Below are positions 1-7,816 of a stretch of DNA of 13,720 bases, one piece after another. Under the pieces are notes generated by a model that made no database searches, was not told where the DNA came from, and worked only from the letters and a program-made list of their open reading frames with translations. Position 1 is the first letter of the stretch. Each line of letters opens with the position of its first letter. Origin of the DNA: CAZMFZ01 sp964565665 (lineage in GTDB: Bacteria; Bacteroidota; Bacteroidia; Cytophagales; UBA9547); contig CAZMFZ010000103.1 in the NCBI GenBank assembly GCA_964565665.1, positions 1-13,720 of the forward strand, written 5' to 3'. The position numbers and the translations under genes are program-made.

Positions 1-251
1 CAAAAGAAAACTCTTTTGAGAATAAGCATCTTTTGTATTTGAACTCCACCATAGGTTATAGATATCAACGAAAGGATGGAGGTTTGTTTTTGAAAGCAAA
101 TTTGAATATAATGTCGGGTATTTACGGCCAAGTAGATATAGACGGAAATACTACGATAAGTGAATATTACAGTGGGTGGTTTAAATCTACGTGGTTACAC
201 CAACGGCCAGTTATGGCTTGGGGTGGTATTGGCGTAGGGTACACATTCTGA
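1..251 (+). CDS. C-terminal end of an outer-membrane beta-barrel-like protein (partial)
   Basis: The frame is open from the left window edge (first full codon at 3) to the TGA at 249-251, giving about 82 residues with the N-terminus missing. The internal TTG at 33 is not a credible start because the frame continues upstream without a stop. The residues alternate polar and hydrophobic in short strands with Gly and aromatic residues, and the protein ends GGIGVGYTF. A terminal phenylalanine after an amphipathic strand is the usual signal for outer-membrane barrel insertion. The exact family cannot be named from this fragment. The next gene on the same strand, about 100 bases on, is also barrel-like, so the two may belong to one cluster of envelope proteins. 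Function is unknown. Confidence 0.6.
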   Translation, partial: KENSFENKHLLYLNSTIGYRYQRKDGGLFLKANLNIMSGIYGQVDIDGNTTISEYYSGWFKSTWLHQRPVMAWGGIGVGYTF

Positions 252-353
252 TTTATTTTATATCTTTTTATGAGTGTCTAAAATACTTGCCCTATTTGGT
301 GTTCTTCACCCAATAACCGCAAATGGCGGGACTAATACTATATACTTTCCCTA

Positions 354-1134
354 ATGCAATATATTATTTTATTTTTTACTATCAGTGTTTTGAGCCAAGC
401 TCAAAGCGCTGATAGTAAAATGCCTTTTAGCGGTTATCTAAGGAAACTAAACCTATCATTTGAAGGTGGCTTTTTCAGGCAAGAGCAATATTACAAAGGC
501 GACCTATCTGTGATTGACCCTTTTCCTTACCCTGTATCTGATCCTTACCCAAAAATTAAATTGGGTTACCAATTAAGTCCAAAACTTAGTGCCGAATATT
601 CATTTTCTTTGTTTAAAATATTAAGTTTCAAAGGCTTTAAAAAGAGTTTTGCATTTAATAATTTTAAGGATGCAGGGGTTGAATTCAGTGCTTACTCGCA
701 TGAATTAGGTATAAGGTATCATTTTTAAATCGTTTTCCAATGAAAACAAATCTTGGTTTTTCTCTTGGAGTCCTGCTGTAGTATTCGAAAGTTACGATGA
801 TGTAAGGGCAGGTTATGGCTATTCATCAACCTATCAATTCAATGACACAGCGTTTACTAAACAACTTGCAGTCGCTAATTTTTTTATCCGCAATGAAATC
901 TTTGTTGAGCTATATAATAAAAGAAACAAGACTTCTTGGGGCTTGGGAATGGCTTACAAGTTCAATCCATTATTCAAAACTATACTCACCACCGATATTC
1001 ATTATGAATCAGAGGGCAAAAGAAGGCAAGCTACCAGTTACACCTTCGGAAGTGGCTGGAATATGCTTTTTTTAAGGGTTACTTTCTATTTTAAAGAAAA
1101 AAAACCAATTAGAACACACGACTTTTTCAATTAA
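354..1134 (+). pseudogene. Outer-membrane beta-barrel protein gene split by a one-base frameshift
   Basis: The first part (354-728) encodes 124 residues. It begins with a signal peptide (hydrophobic residues 3-14, likely cut after SQAQS) followed by barrel-like strands, and stops at TAA 726-728. The +1 frame is open through this point and continues to a stop at 1132-1134. It carries about 135 more barrel-like residues, including the WGLGMAYKF strand and the FLRVTFYF strand near the end. Removing one T from the T5 run at 722-726 joins the halves in phase (YHF then KSFSNENKSW) and gives a protein of about 259 residues with a normal strand-turn-strand across the joint. A one-base insertion, real or a sequencing error, is therefore the simplest reading. 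Alternatives are a genuine short protein ending YHF, or +1 ribosomal slippage at TTT-TAA. A hairpin follows at 1153-1181. The family was not identified. Confidence 0.65.
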
Positions 1135-1152
1135 AAACCTATTGTAAACTAT

Positions 1153-1181
1153 CACTTGATTTTGTTTTTCAAAATCAAGTG
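1153..1181. terminator. Hairpin, probable bidirectional terminator
   Basis: This is a perfect 11-bp stem, CACTTGATTTT paired with AAAATCAAGTG, around a 7-base loop. It sits 18 bases after the stop of the split barrel gene and 35 bases beyond the end of a minus-strand coding remnant, so it lies between convergent reading frames. Neither side has a clean T-tract, so termination efficiency is uncertain. Confidence 0.5.
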
Positions 1182-1215
1182 TATCAAATTTTGTTACAGA
1201 TAGCAAAGTGCGGGA

Positions 1216-1486
1216 CTACTCATTATCTGCCGTTACTTGGTCTATTCCTAGGGTTGTTATATCCTTTTTTGCTGTTAATTTGGCATTTTGGATCATAGAT
1301 ACTTCTAATTCATAAGTGGTATTCCCATACAAAAGACTTCAGTGAATTCAATTCATTTCCCTTTGGCAATAAAACTTTGGCACATTGTTTGTGTGAACCA
1401 AATGCTTGATTTTCTGCACTAAATCTGCTACTTAAAACCGCAAATGTAATTCCATCAAATTTCTCTAGTAGGAGAGGGTAGTGGGG
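1216..1486 (-). pseudogene. Decayed minus-strand coding remnant, unknown family
   Basis: Two overlapping minus-strand frames read like protein. The upstream one (1486 down to a stop at 1310-1312) contains FAVLSSRFSAENQAFGSHK and KVLLPKGNELNSLKSFVW. The downstream one (open from 1338 to the TAG at 1216-1218) contains YGNTTYELEVSMIQNAKL and ends QVTADNE. They can be joined near the A4 run at 1331-1334 by a single-base change. There is no plausible start codon; the frame is cut at 1487-1489 next to a purine-rich stretch (GGAGAGGGTAGTGGGG) that resembles intergenic repeat material. I do not recognise a family. It could instead be non-coding sequence that happens to be open. The lon promoter lies just beyond its 5' end on the other strand. 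Confidence 0.35.
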
Positions 1487-1502
1487 TTAATGAAACAGCA
1501 AT

Positions 1503-1510
1503 TATATTTG
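1503..1510 (+). promoter_or_regulatory. Candidate -7 promoter element for lon
   Basis: TATATTTG matches the Bacteroidota -7 consensus TAnnTTTG exactly. A transcript would start near 1516, about 50 bases before the preferred lon start. No clear TTG-type -33 element is seen 17-23 bases upstream, so this rests on the -7 match and its position. Confidence 0.4.
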
Positions 1511-1568
1511 TCTTTAATTATCTTTCAAGCAAACTATCTTAATCTCCAATAATTTGATACCAAATTTG

Positions 1569-4019
1569 ATGTTTTCGGGCGTTGCTATGGATGAAGGCGA
1601 AATGATTCCTATCATTACTTCTAATGAAGACCCTGAAAAACTGAAGCTGCCCGATTTGCTGCCCATTCTGCCTGTGAGGAACACTGTACTGTTTCCTGGA
1701 GTGGTATTGCCCATCACTGTTGGCAGAGAAAAATCTATAAAACTCGTTAAAAGATCGTACAAAGGCGATAAAATAATAGGCGTGGTATCGCAAATAATGC
1801 CCGCTACCGATGAGCCTAATCCTGAAAATATATATAAAGTAGGCACTGTGGCTCGCATATTGAAAATGCTTGTGTTGCCTGATGGAAATACTACCATTAT
1901 CATTCAGGGCATGACCCGATTTCAGATTACCGAAATAGCGCAAGCTGAGCCGTATATTACTGCCAAAGTAAAAGTGCTAAAGGAAAATTTCCCTGTCAAA
2001 TTAAACAAGGAACAAAAAGCCTTGATGCAGAGCATCAGAGAAAATGCCCAAAAAATATTGCGAATGAACCCCGATTTGCCTCGGGAAGCCCAGTTTGCCC
2101 TCGATAATATTGAAAGCCACGCCTTTCTTATCCATTTTTTATCTTCCAATATCAATGCAGATATTATCGAGAAGCAAAAGCTGCTAGAAACAGAAGATGG
2201 TATTACTCGTGCAGAAACCCTGCTCGAATACCTGCTGAAAGACTTGCAAATGGTAGAGCTGAAGCGGGAAATTCAGAGCAAAGCATCGTTTGACATAGAC
2301 CAACAGCAACGTGATTATTTCCTGAGACAGCAATTAAAAGTATTGCAAGAAGAACTGGGACAAGAAAATTCCGACAAGTTAATTGAAGAGCTTCGCCAAA
2401 AAGGATTGAAGAAGAAATGGAGCAAAAAAGTAGGCGATATATTTAATAAAGAGCTTAACAAGGCTCTTAAGATGAACAATATGTCACCTGAGTTTCCCAT
2501 TACGATGAATTACTTGGAGTATTTTATCGAATTGCCTTGGAATGAATATTCTAAAGACAACTTCGACTTGAAGCGTGCACAGAAAATACTCGATTCCGAT
2601 CATGCAGGATTGGAAAAAGTAAAAGAGAGAATTATAGAATATTTGGCTGTATTGAAGTTGAAAAACGACATGAAAGCTCCTATATTATGTTTATATGGGC
2701 CTCCAGGAGTGGGTAAAACCTCGCTCGGTCGCAGCATAGCCAAGGCTTTGAATAGAAAATATGTCAGAATGTCACTAGGTGGCTTGCACGATGAAGCAGA
2801 AATTCGAGGGCACCGCAGAACTTATATTGGTGCCATGCCAGGTAAAATTGTGCAACACCTTAAGAAATCACAATCTGCCAATCCTGTTTTTATTCTCGAT
2901 GAAATAGATAAGATAGGCAATGATTTTCGTGGCGATCCTTCCTCTGCCCTGCTCGAAGTACTTGATCCTGAGCAAAATGCTGAGTTTTTAGATAATTATC
3001 TGGATGTAGAATTCGATTTGTCGAAGGTGATGTTTATTGCCACAGCCAATTCGCTCGATACCATTCAGCCTGCTTTGCGAGATAGAATGGAAATATTGGA
3101 AGTGACAGGCTATACACTTGAAGAGAAAGTAGAAATAGCCCGCAAACACTTATTGCCAAAGCAGAAAAAAGAAAACGGACTTGAAACGAAAGACTTTTCG
3201 ATTGCCGATAAGGGATTTGTTAAATTGATTTCAAGCTATACACACGAATCGGGCGTACGTCAATTGGAAAGGCAGATAGGAAAACTCTGTAGAAAAATAG
3301 CTAAAGCCAAGGCAATGGAAGAAGCTTTTGTGAAAACTATTCAACCTGAAGATGTAGTACGCTTGCTTGGCAGCGAATTGATAGATAAAGAAATGTACGA
3401 AGGCAACGAAACAGCAGGCGTGGTAACAGGCTTGGCTTGGACACAAGCTGGAGGCGAAATATTGCTAATAGAATCGAGCCTTAGTCGCGGCAAAGGAAAG
3501 CTCACTTTATCGGGCCAATTGGGCGATGTAATGAAAGAAAGTGCAGTGGCGGCTATGTCGTATTTGCGAGCCCATTCTGATGAACTCGAAATCGATTACC
3601 GCATATTCGACCACTACGATTTGCATATCCATTTTCCGGCAGGTGCTGTGCCAAAAGACGGTCCTTCGGCTGGTATCACTATTTTCACTTCGTTGGCTTC
3701 CATATTTACCCAACGGAAAGTGAAAGATAAAATAGCCATGACGGGCGAAATTACATTGCGAGGTAAAGTATTGCCAGTAGGTGGAATAAAAGAGAAAATA
3801 CTCGCTGCCAAGCGAGCAGGCATCAATGAAATAATTCTTTGCAGCAAAAACAGGAAAGATATTGAGGAAATTAAGAAGGAATACATTCAAGACCTCAAAA
3901 TAAACTATGCTGAAACGGTGGCAGATGTGCTTGCCATTGCTTTACTTGATGAAAAAGTGAAGAATCCGATGAAGTTTGTATTGCCCGAAATAAAGGAAAA
4001 AACGGAAGTTGAGGTTTGA
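1569..4019 (+). CDS. lon: ATP-dependent Lon protease
   Basis: Cytoplasmic AAA+ serine protease that unfolds and degrades damaged and short-lived regulatory proteins. With the ATG at 1569 it has 816 residues, normal for the family. The substrate-binding LonN domain starts near residue 31 (LPILPVRNTVLFPG) and leads into a charged helical region. The AAA+ module has Walker A GPPGVGKT at 377-384 and Walker B with D444-E445 (ILDEIDKIG). The C-terminal protease domain holds the catalytic serine at 700 in GPSAGIT, and the GGIKEK motif around 738-743 supplies the lysine of the Ser-Lys dyad. All key residues are present, so it should be active. Alternative starts are TTG 1554 and ATG 1587; 1569 is preferred because it is the first ATG after the promoter. 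It stands alone on its strand and converges with the next gene. No heat-shock operator was recognised. Confidence 0.97.
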   Translation: MFSGVAMDEGEMIPIITSNEDPEKLKLPDLLPILPVRNTVLFPGVVLPITVGREKSIKLVKRSYKGDKIIGVVSQIMPATDEPNPENIYKVGTVARILKMLVLPDGNTTIIIQGMTRFQITEIAQAEPYITAKVKVLKENFPVKLNKEQKALMQSIRENAQKILRMNPDLPREAQFALDNIESHAFLIHFLSSNINADIIEKQKLLETEDGITRAETLLEYLLKDLQMVELKREIQSKASFDIDQQQRDYFLRQQLKVLQEELGQENSDKLIEELRQKGLKKKWSKKVGDIFNKELNKALKMNNMSPEFPITMNYLEYFIELPWNEYSKDNFDLKRAQKILDSDHAGLEKVKERIIEYLAVLKLKNDMKAPILCLYGPPGVGKTSLGRSIAKALNRKYVRMSLGGLHDEAEIRGHRRTYIGAMPGKIVQHLKKSQSANPVFILDEIDKIGNDFRGDPSSALLEVLDPEQNAEFLDNYLDVEFDLSKVMFIATANSLDTIQPALRDRMEILEVTGYTLEEKVEIARKHLLPKQKKENGLETKDFSIADKGFVKLISSYTHESGVRQLERQIGKLCRKIAKAKAMEEAFVKTIQPEDVVRLLGSELIDKEMYEGNETAGVVTGLAWTQAGGEILLIESSLSRGKGKLTLSGQLGDVMKESAVAAMSYLRAHSDELEIDYRIFDHYDLHIHFPAGAVPKDGPSAGITIFTSLASIFTQRKVKDKIAMTGEITLRGKVLPVGGIKEKILAAKRAGINEIILCSKNRKDIEEIKKEYIQDLKINYAETVADVLAIALLDEKVKNPMKFVLPEIKEKTEVEV

Positions 4020-4101
4020 TTTAGGAAAAATCTGAGATAGAAGTGCGATGAATTCTTCTTCCTGCCTAATTATTATCTGATTTAACGTAGTGGGTGGTAC
4101 C

Positions 4102-4743
4102 TTAGATTTCATCACTTTGCAAAATAAACTTTCCCTCTTTACCGCTCAATGCCCTTGAAATCATACTATCGGCTACTTTGGCGGCATGAATGGGTTTGTA
4201 CTTTTTCATATTGCCAAACAGCAAGGGCGATACAAGTTGGGCAATGCTAAGCCCTATCATCTCGCCCAATCTAAATTGTTCTCTATCGCCCACTAAGAAT
4301 GAAGGTTGAAATATAAAAATGCCTTTGTAGTTCAATTTCGATACTGCTTCTTCGGTTTCACCCTTTACCTTGCTATAAAAGATTGGTGAATTCGCATCAG
4401 CACCGATGGCAGAAATAAGTAGAAAATTAACAGCTTCGCGATTAGAAAAGTATTCGCCCAGTTTTACAATAAAAGTGTAATCTACTTTGTAAAATGCTTC
4501 TTTTGTACCAGCTGTTTTCATAGTGGTACCTAAGCAGCAAAACACATCGTCTACCTTCCAAAGTATTTCGAGTTTGGTAAAATCTTCGTAATCAAACGCT
4601 ATTTGCTTGAGCTTTTCGTGTGTAATTTCCAACGGTTTGCGAACCAAAGCGTACACATGGTCATAATTTGGGTTTTCTAATAGTTTGTACAAACATTGTT
4701 TGCCAACTAAGCCCGTGGCACCTGCTATTAGTGCTGATTTCAT
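4102..4743 (-). CDS. NAD(P)-binding Rossmann-fold protein, TIP30/HTATIP2-like (atypical short-chain dehydrogenase)
   Basis: The protein has 213 residues. The N-terminal beta strand runs straight into the nucleotide-binding glycine motif GATGLVG at 8-14. A later segment, DVFCCLGTTMKTAG (66-79), is characteristic of the TIP30/YbjT-like group of extended or atypical SDR proteins. The SDR triad positions are present: S111 in LLISAIGA, then Y123 and K127 in YSKVK. It is cytosolic with no signal peptide. The frame stays open upstream to 4833, but that extension would overlap the ruvB end and precedes the start of the Rossmann fold, so the ATG at 4743 is chosen. It lies 64 bases after ruvB on the same strand, so the two are probably co-transcribed. 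The substrate is unknown; many relatives are annotated only as oxidoreductases. Confidence 0.85.
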   Translation of the reverse strand: MKSALIAGATGLVGKQCLYKLLENPNYDHVYALVRKPLEITHEKLKQIAFDYEDFTKLEILWKVDDVFCCLGTTMKTAGTKEAFYKVDYTFIVKLGEYFSNREAVNFLLISAIGADANSPIFYSKVKGETEEAVSKLNYKGIFIFQPSFLVGDREQFRLGEMIGLSIAQLVSPLLFGNMKKYKPIHAAKVADSMISRALSGKEGKFILQSDEI

Positions 4744-4807
4744 GTTAAAAAGTATTAAACCCACAGGTGGGCTAGTTAAGTGTTTAAAATTAATTATATA
4801 AATTTTC

Positions 4808-5836
4808 TCAAAACAAACTTCCACTTCCAGCAACTCCTGGAGGCACTTTTTTCAAATGTTTATAAGCTTTTTCGGTGGCTTCTCTGCCTCTTGCAGTTCG
4901 TTTTAGATAGCCTTCTTGTATTAAAAAAGGTTCGTACACTTCTTCTATCGTCTCTGCTTCTTCGCTTACGGCCGTGGCTATGGTAGTAAGGCCAACTGGC
5001 CCACCTTTGAATTTCTCAATAATGGCAGCCAATATTCGATTGTCCATTTCATCAAGTCCATCTTGATCTACATCTAAAGCTTTGAGGGCTATTTGTGCAA
5101 TTTCAATAGTAATAGTGCCATCGCCTTTTATTTGGGCAAAATCTCTAGTTCTACGCAACAAATTATTGGCAATCCGTGGAGTGCCGCGGCTTCTGCGGGC
5201 TATTTCAAATGAGCCTTCATCATTTATAGGTGTTTTGAGCAAGTAGGCCGATCGCTTCACAATTGTAGTAAGCAAATCGGAAGTATAATATTCCAATCGG
5301 GCGTTGATGCCAAACCTCGCCCGGAGTGGGGAAGTCAATAATCCTGCCCTAGTAGTAGCTCCGATAAGTGTGAAGGGATTGAGTGAAATCTGGATAGTGC
5401 GGGCATTTGGCCCCGAATCGAGCATAATATCAATTCTGTAATCCTCCATGGCGGAATACAAATATTCCTCCACAACAGGATTTAGTCGATGTATTTCATC
5501 GATAAAAAGTACTGAATTAGGTTCGAGATTAGTTAATAATCCAGCGAGATCGCTTGGCTTTTCGAGTACTGGCCCTGACGTGATTTTTATTTCAGCACCA
5601 AGTTCATTGGCAATAATACTAGATAATGTAGTTTTGCCAAGCCCAGGTGGACCATGTAGCAACACATGATCTAGAGGCTCATCTCTGCCTTTAGCTGCGG
5701 CTACAAACACACGCAGGTTTTCCAATATTTTTTCTTGCCCAGTAAAGTCTTCAAAACTGAGGGGCCGCAATGCCCTTTCAATAGCGGCATCTACAGGCAA
5801 TACTTCAGTTTCGGGTTTCAGATAATCTTTACGCAT
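4808..5836 (-). CDS. ruvB: Holliday junction branch migration ATPase RuvB
   Basis: RuvB is the hexameric motor that, with RuvA, drives branch migration of Holliday junctions during recombinational repair. At 342 residues it is full length. Walker A GPPGLGKT is at 62-69, Walker B DEIH at 113-116, sensor-1 GATTRAG at 159-165, the arginine finger region SPLRARFG around 169-176 (R174), and sensor-2 RGTPRIAN at 217-224. The C-terminal winged-helix DNA-binding part includes YEPFLIQEGYLKRTARGR near 301-318. All catalytic positions are intact. ruvA and ruvC are not in the window, so ruvB is separated from them, as is common outside the enterobacteria. A TIP30-like gene follows on the same strand. A 19-bp palindrome lies 3 bases upstream of its ATG and could affect expression. 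Confidence 0.98.
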   Translation of the reverse strand: MRKDYLKPETEVLPVDAAIERALRPLSFEDFTGQEKILENLRVFVAAAKGRDEPLDHVLLHGPPGLGKTTLSSIIANELGAEIKITSGPVLEKPSDLAGLLTNLEPNSVLFIDEIHRLNPVVEEYLYSAMEDYRIDIMLDSGPNARTIQISLNPFTLIGATTRAGLLTSPLRARFGINARLEYYTSDLLTTIVKRSAYLLKTPINDEGSFEIARRSRGTPRIANNLLRRTRDFAQIKGDGTITIEIAQIALKALDVDQDGLDEMDNRILAAIIEKFKGGPVGLTTIATAVSEEAETIEEVYEPFLIQEGYLKRTARGREATEKAYKHLKKVPPGVAGSGSLF

Positions 5837-5839
5837 AGC

Positions 5840-5858
5840 ACAAATTAAGGCAATTTGT
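5840..5858. promoter_or_regulatory. Palindrome immediately upstream of ruvB
   Basis: ACAAATT and AATTTGT form a perfect 7-bp inverted repeat with a 5-base spacer (AAGGC), ending 3 bases before the ruvB ATG. It could be an operator or a hairpin over the ribosome landing site. It does not match the enterobacterial or Bacillus LexA boxes, and AT-rich palindromes of this length also occur by chance. Confidence 0.25.
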
Positions 5859-5906
5859 ATTGAAAATGATGAAGATTAAAGCTCTCTATCATTTAGTATC
5901 AACAAT

Positions 5907-6668
5907 TTACTTCTTTAACATTAATTTGTCCAGAGCTAATTTTTTATTCTCACCATTGTCTTTCACATATTCGATATATATTTTATCAATATTTAAGCCT
6001 AAAACAGTGCATTTTTTCATTTTCTTTTCGAGTGTTTTGCTATTGTAGCTTTGAAAAGTGCTGGTATCGCCCACTTCAAATCCGAAATAAGAACGATTAG
6101 TGGCGTATTTTGTGGTTTTGAATAAAGTTTCATATTTTGTTTTCTTATTCACTTTCATTTTATTGCCATCTATATAATCAATCAAAACCTTATTATTTGA
6201 TAGATGCTTCTTTAATATTCCTTTAGCATACTTTTTTTCATCGGGATAATATGCGAATTCATGCAAAATGCTTTCACCAACAATAAAACCATTAATAAGG
6301 GGTAATTCTATGATTTTTTCAGACAGCCTAGAGGTGTCTTTTTGATATTCATTGCAATCGTATACTTCGGCAGAAACAGTTACTAAAGTGCGTGAGTAGA
6401 ATAATAAGAAGCTATTTTTATAATCCACACTCAGATTTGTCAGCTTAATTCCTTTTTTATATGGAAACTTTTGGTATAGATCTTTTTTAGCTAGTAGAAT
6501 CAAAGCGTCTTTTTCCAACCCCCCAAGTCCAAATAATTTGGATGTTGCGGCACTACCAAACCCAATGTAAACCAAAGGGCAATCTATATGTGAGCCAGTA
6601 GATACATTGCCAGTGTGAAATGCACAGGAGCTAAGCAAAGCAATTAATATAAATGGTAAATTTTTCAT
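5907..6668 (-). CDS. Putative lipoprotein, DUF6567-like, function unknown
   Basis: The protein has 253 residues with a lipoprotein signal peptide: a short basic start, a hydrophobic stretch, and a lipobox ending LLSSC with the lipidated cysteine at 15. The region FGLGGLEKDALILLAKKDLY (about 46-65), followed by KKGIKLTNLSVDY and LVTVSAEVYDC, recalls from memory the Bacteroidota DUF6567 family; this is a resemblance, not a search result. The C-terminal half holds two similar short strand pairs, NKVLIDYIDGNKMKV and DKIYIEYVKDNGENKKL, possibly a small beta-rich repeat. It is probably anchored in the periplasmic face of a membrane. It has its own candidate promoter facing the divergent DUF2911 gene. 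It ends 70 bases before ruvB, so read-through into ruvB is possible. Confidence 0.8.
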   Translation of the reverse strand: MKNLPFILIALLSSCAFHTGNVSTGSHIDCPLVYIGFGSAATSKLFGLGGLEKDALILLAKKDLYQKFPYKKGIKLTNLSVDYKNSFLLFYSRTLVTVSAEVYDCNEYQKDTSRLSEKIIELPLINGFIVGESILHEFAYYPDEKKYAKGILKKHLSNNKVLIDYIDGNKMKVNKKTKYETLFKTTKYATNRSYFGFEVGDTSTFQSYNSKTLEKKMKKCTVLGLNIDKIYIEYVKDNGENKKLALDKLMLKK

Positions 6669-6702
6669 GCGTTATTTTCAAGCCGTGTCAATAATATGCC
6701 GA

Positions 6703-6734
6703 GTAAATATACTTGATATTTTAAAAGCTACAAT
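6703..6734 (-). promoter_or_regulatory. Candidate promoter for the lipoprotein gene
   Basis: On the minus strand, TTG (forward CAA at 6731-6733) is followed after 19 bases by TATATTTA (a 7 of 8 match to TAnnTTTG). This is the usual Bacteroidota layout. Transcription would start about 30 bases upstream of the ATG at 6668. Confidence 0.35.
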
Positions 6735-6775
6735 GAATATAGAAATTTGGTGGACTCGTATTTATCTAAATTAAA

Positions 6776-6805
6776 CTTTATATACAGCATTAATATGTAT
6801 ATTTT
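6776..6805 (+). promoter_or_regulatory. Candidate promoter for the DUF2911 gene
   Basis: TATATTTT at 6798-6805 matches 7 of 8 positions of TAnnTTTG. A T-rich element (CTTTA, 6776-6780) lies 17 bases upstream. It would give a leader of about 45 bases before the ATG at 6856. Confidence 0.3.
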
Positions 6806-6855
6806 CGCATCTTAAATGCTTTAAATTTAATAGTAATCCTTCTAATTTTTCAATT

Positions 6856-7683
6856 ATGAAATATGTATTATTGATTGCTGCGGCCTTGTTGCTAATGCAG
6901 TCCAACGCTCAAGTTACTATGCCCATCACCAGCCCTCCGGCCACTGTTACCCAAAAAGTAGGTATCGTTGATGTAAAAGTAGAATACAATCGCCCTGCTG
7001 TGAAAGGCCGTAAAATATTTGGCGGTCTTTTGCCATTCGACCAAGCTTGGAGAACAGGAGCCAACGCCCCTACCAAAATTACTTTTAGCGACTCAATTAT
7101 GATTGGGGGCAAAAAAATTGCAGGTGGTACTTATAGTCTTTACACCATTCCGAGCAGCAAAGATTGGACTATCATTTTGGGAAAGAAACCGACAGTGTAC
7201 GCAAACGATCATAAAGAGGAAGACGATGCCGTTCGTTTTAAAGCTCCAGTTGAAACACTTCCTTATTTGGTAGAATCTTTTTCAATCAGTTTTGAAAATG
7301 TGGTAAAATCTACTGCCGATGTGGTACTAAAATGGGAAAACACAGCAGTGAAATTTACTATTGAAAATGATGCTGACAAGAAAATAATGGCTGAAATAAA
7401 AGCCAAAACTGAAAATTTAGATACGTATTGGGCAGCGGCCAATTATTATTTCGACAACAGTAAAGACTTGAAACAGGCCGCAGAGTGGGCTACTAAAGTG
7501 GTAGAAAAAAATCCACAATTTTGGACATACAATTTGAAAGCTAGAATACATGCCAAGGCGGGCGATTGCAAAGCTGCGGTTGAAGCTGCTAAAAAATCGA
7601 TTGAGCTTGCCAAAATTGCGAAAAACGATGAATCAGTAAAAGCCAACGAGAAGTTAATGGCAGATTGCAAACCAGTAAAGTAA
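6856..7683 (+). CDS. Secreted DUF2911 domain protein with C-terminal TPR-like helices
   Basis: The protein has 275 residues. It has a clear signal peptide (MKYVLLIAAALLLMQSNAQ), so it is exported to the periplasm or beyond. Residues 20-175 form the DUF2911 domain, recognised from the motifs VEYNRPAVKGRKIFGGLLP, WRTGANAPTKITFS, GGTYSLYTIPSSKDWTIIL and VVLKWENTAVKF. This beta-rich domain is common in Bacteroidota and has no established biochemical role. The C-terminal 90 residues are helical, with a repeat-like pattern (WAAANYYFDNS...AAEWATKVVEKNP, then AKAGDCKAAVEAAKKSIELA) resembling one or two tetratricopeptide repeats, which suggests protein binding. It is monocistronic: it has its own candidate promoter and a strong terminator 32 bases after the stop, and the upstream gene is divergent. 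Confidence 0.88.
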   Translation: MKYVLLIAAALLLMQSNAQVTMPITSPPATVTQKVGIVDVKVEYNRPAVKGRKIFGGLLPFDQAWRTGANAPTKITFSDSIMIGGKKIAGGTYSLYTIPSSKDWTIILGKKPTVYANDHKEEDDAVRFKAPVETLPYLVESFSISFENVVKSTADVVLKWENTAVKFTIENDADKKIMAEIKAKTENLDTYWAAANYYFDNSKDLKQAAEWATKVVEKNPQFWTYNLKARIHAKAGDCKAAVEAAKKSIELAKIAKNDESVKANEKLMADCKPVK

Positions 7684-7715
7684 TCAAAATTCAGTTTTGA
7701 GTTGCTTTTAAATTA

Positions 7716-7768
7716 AAAAGCCTCTGCCAATTACCTTAATAAAGGGGACTGGTAGAGGCTTTTGTTTG
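7716..7768 (+). terminator. Rho-independent terminator of the DUF2911 gene
   Basis: AAAAGCCTCTGCCA (7716-7729) pairs with TGGTAGAGGCTTTT (7750-7763) as a 14-bp stem with one G-T wobble, followed by GTTTG. The stem's own 3' T4 supplies most of the U-tract. The 3' part, 7737-7768, recurs at 8570-8601. Confidence 0.8.
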
Positions 7769-7816
7769 AGGTATTTTTAAAGCTATTTGAATATTGTAAT
7801 TTTTAAGGTTTAAAAA

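Noticed and set aside
815..1075. Open frame of 86 codons starting at 815
   Set aside because: It overlaps the barrel-like frame of the split gene, has no family features and reads as an out-of-frame shadow.
315..1446. Short shared words: AACCGCAAATG at 315-325 and 1436-1446, and GCGGGACTA near 328 and 1210
   Set aside because: Matches of 9-11 bases are expected by chance many times in a window of this size, so they are not claimed as repeats.
1554..1568. TTG start for lon five codons upstream of the chosen ATG
   Set aside because: A non-ATG start with no added family homology; the ATG at 1569 is adequate. It cannot be strictly excluded.
4744..4833. 30-residue N-terminal extension of the TIP30-like protein
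   Set aside because: It would overlap the ruvB 3' end and adds nothing to a Rossmann fold that starts directly at the chosen methionine.
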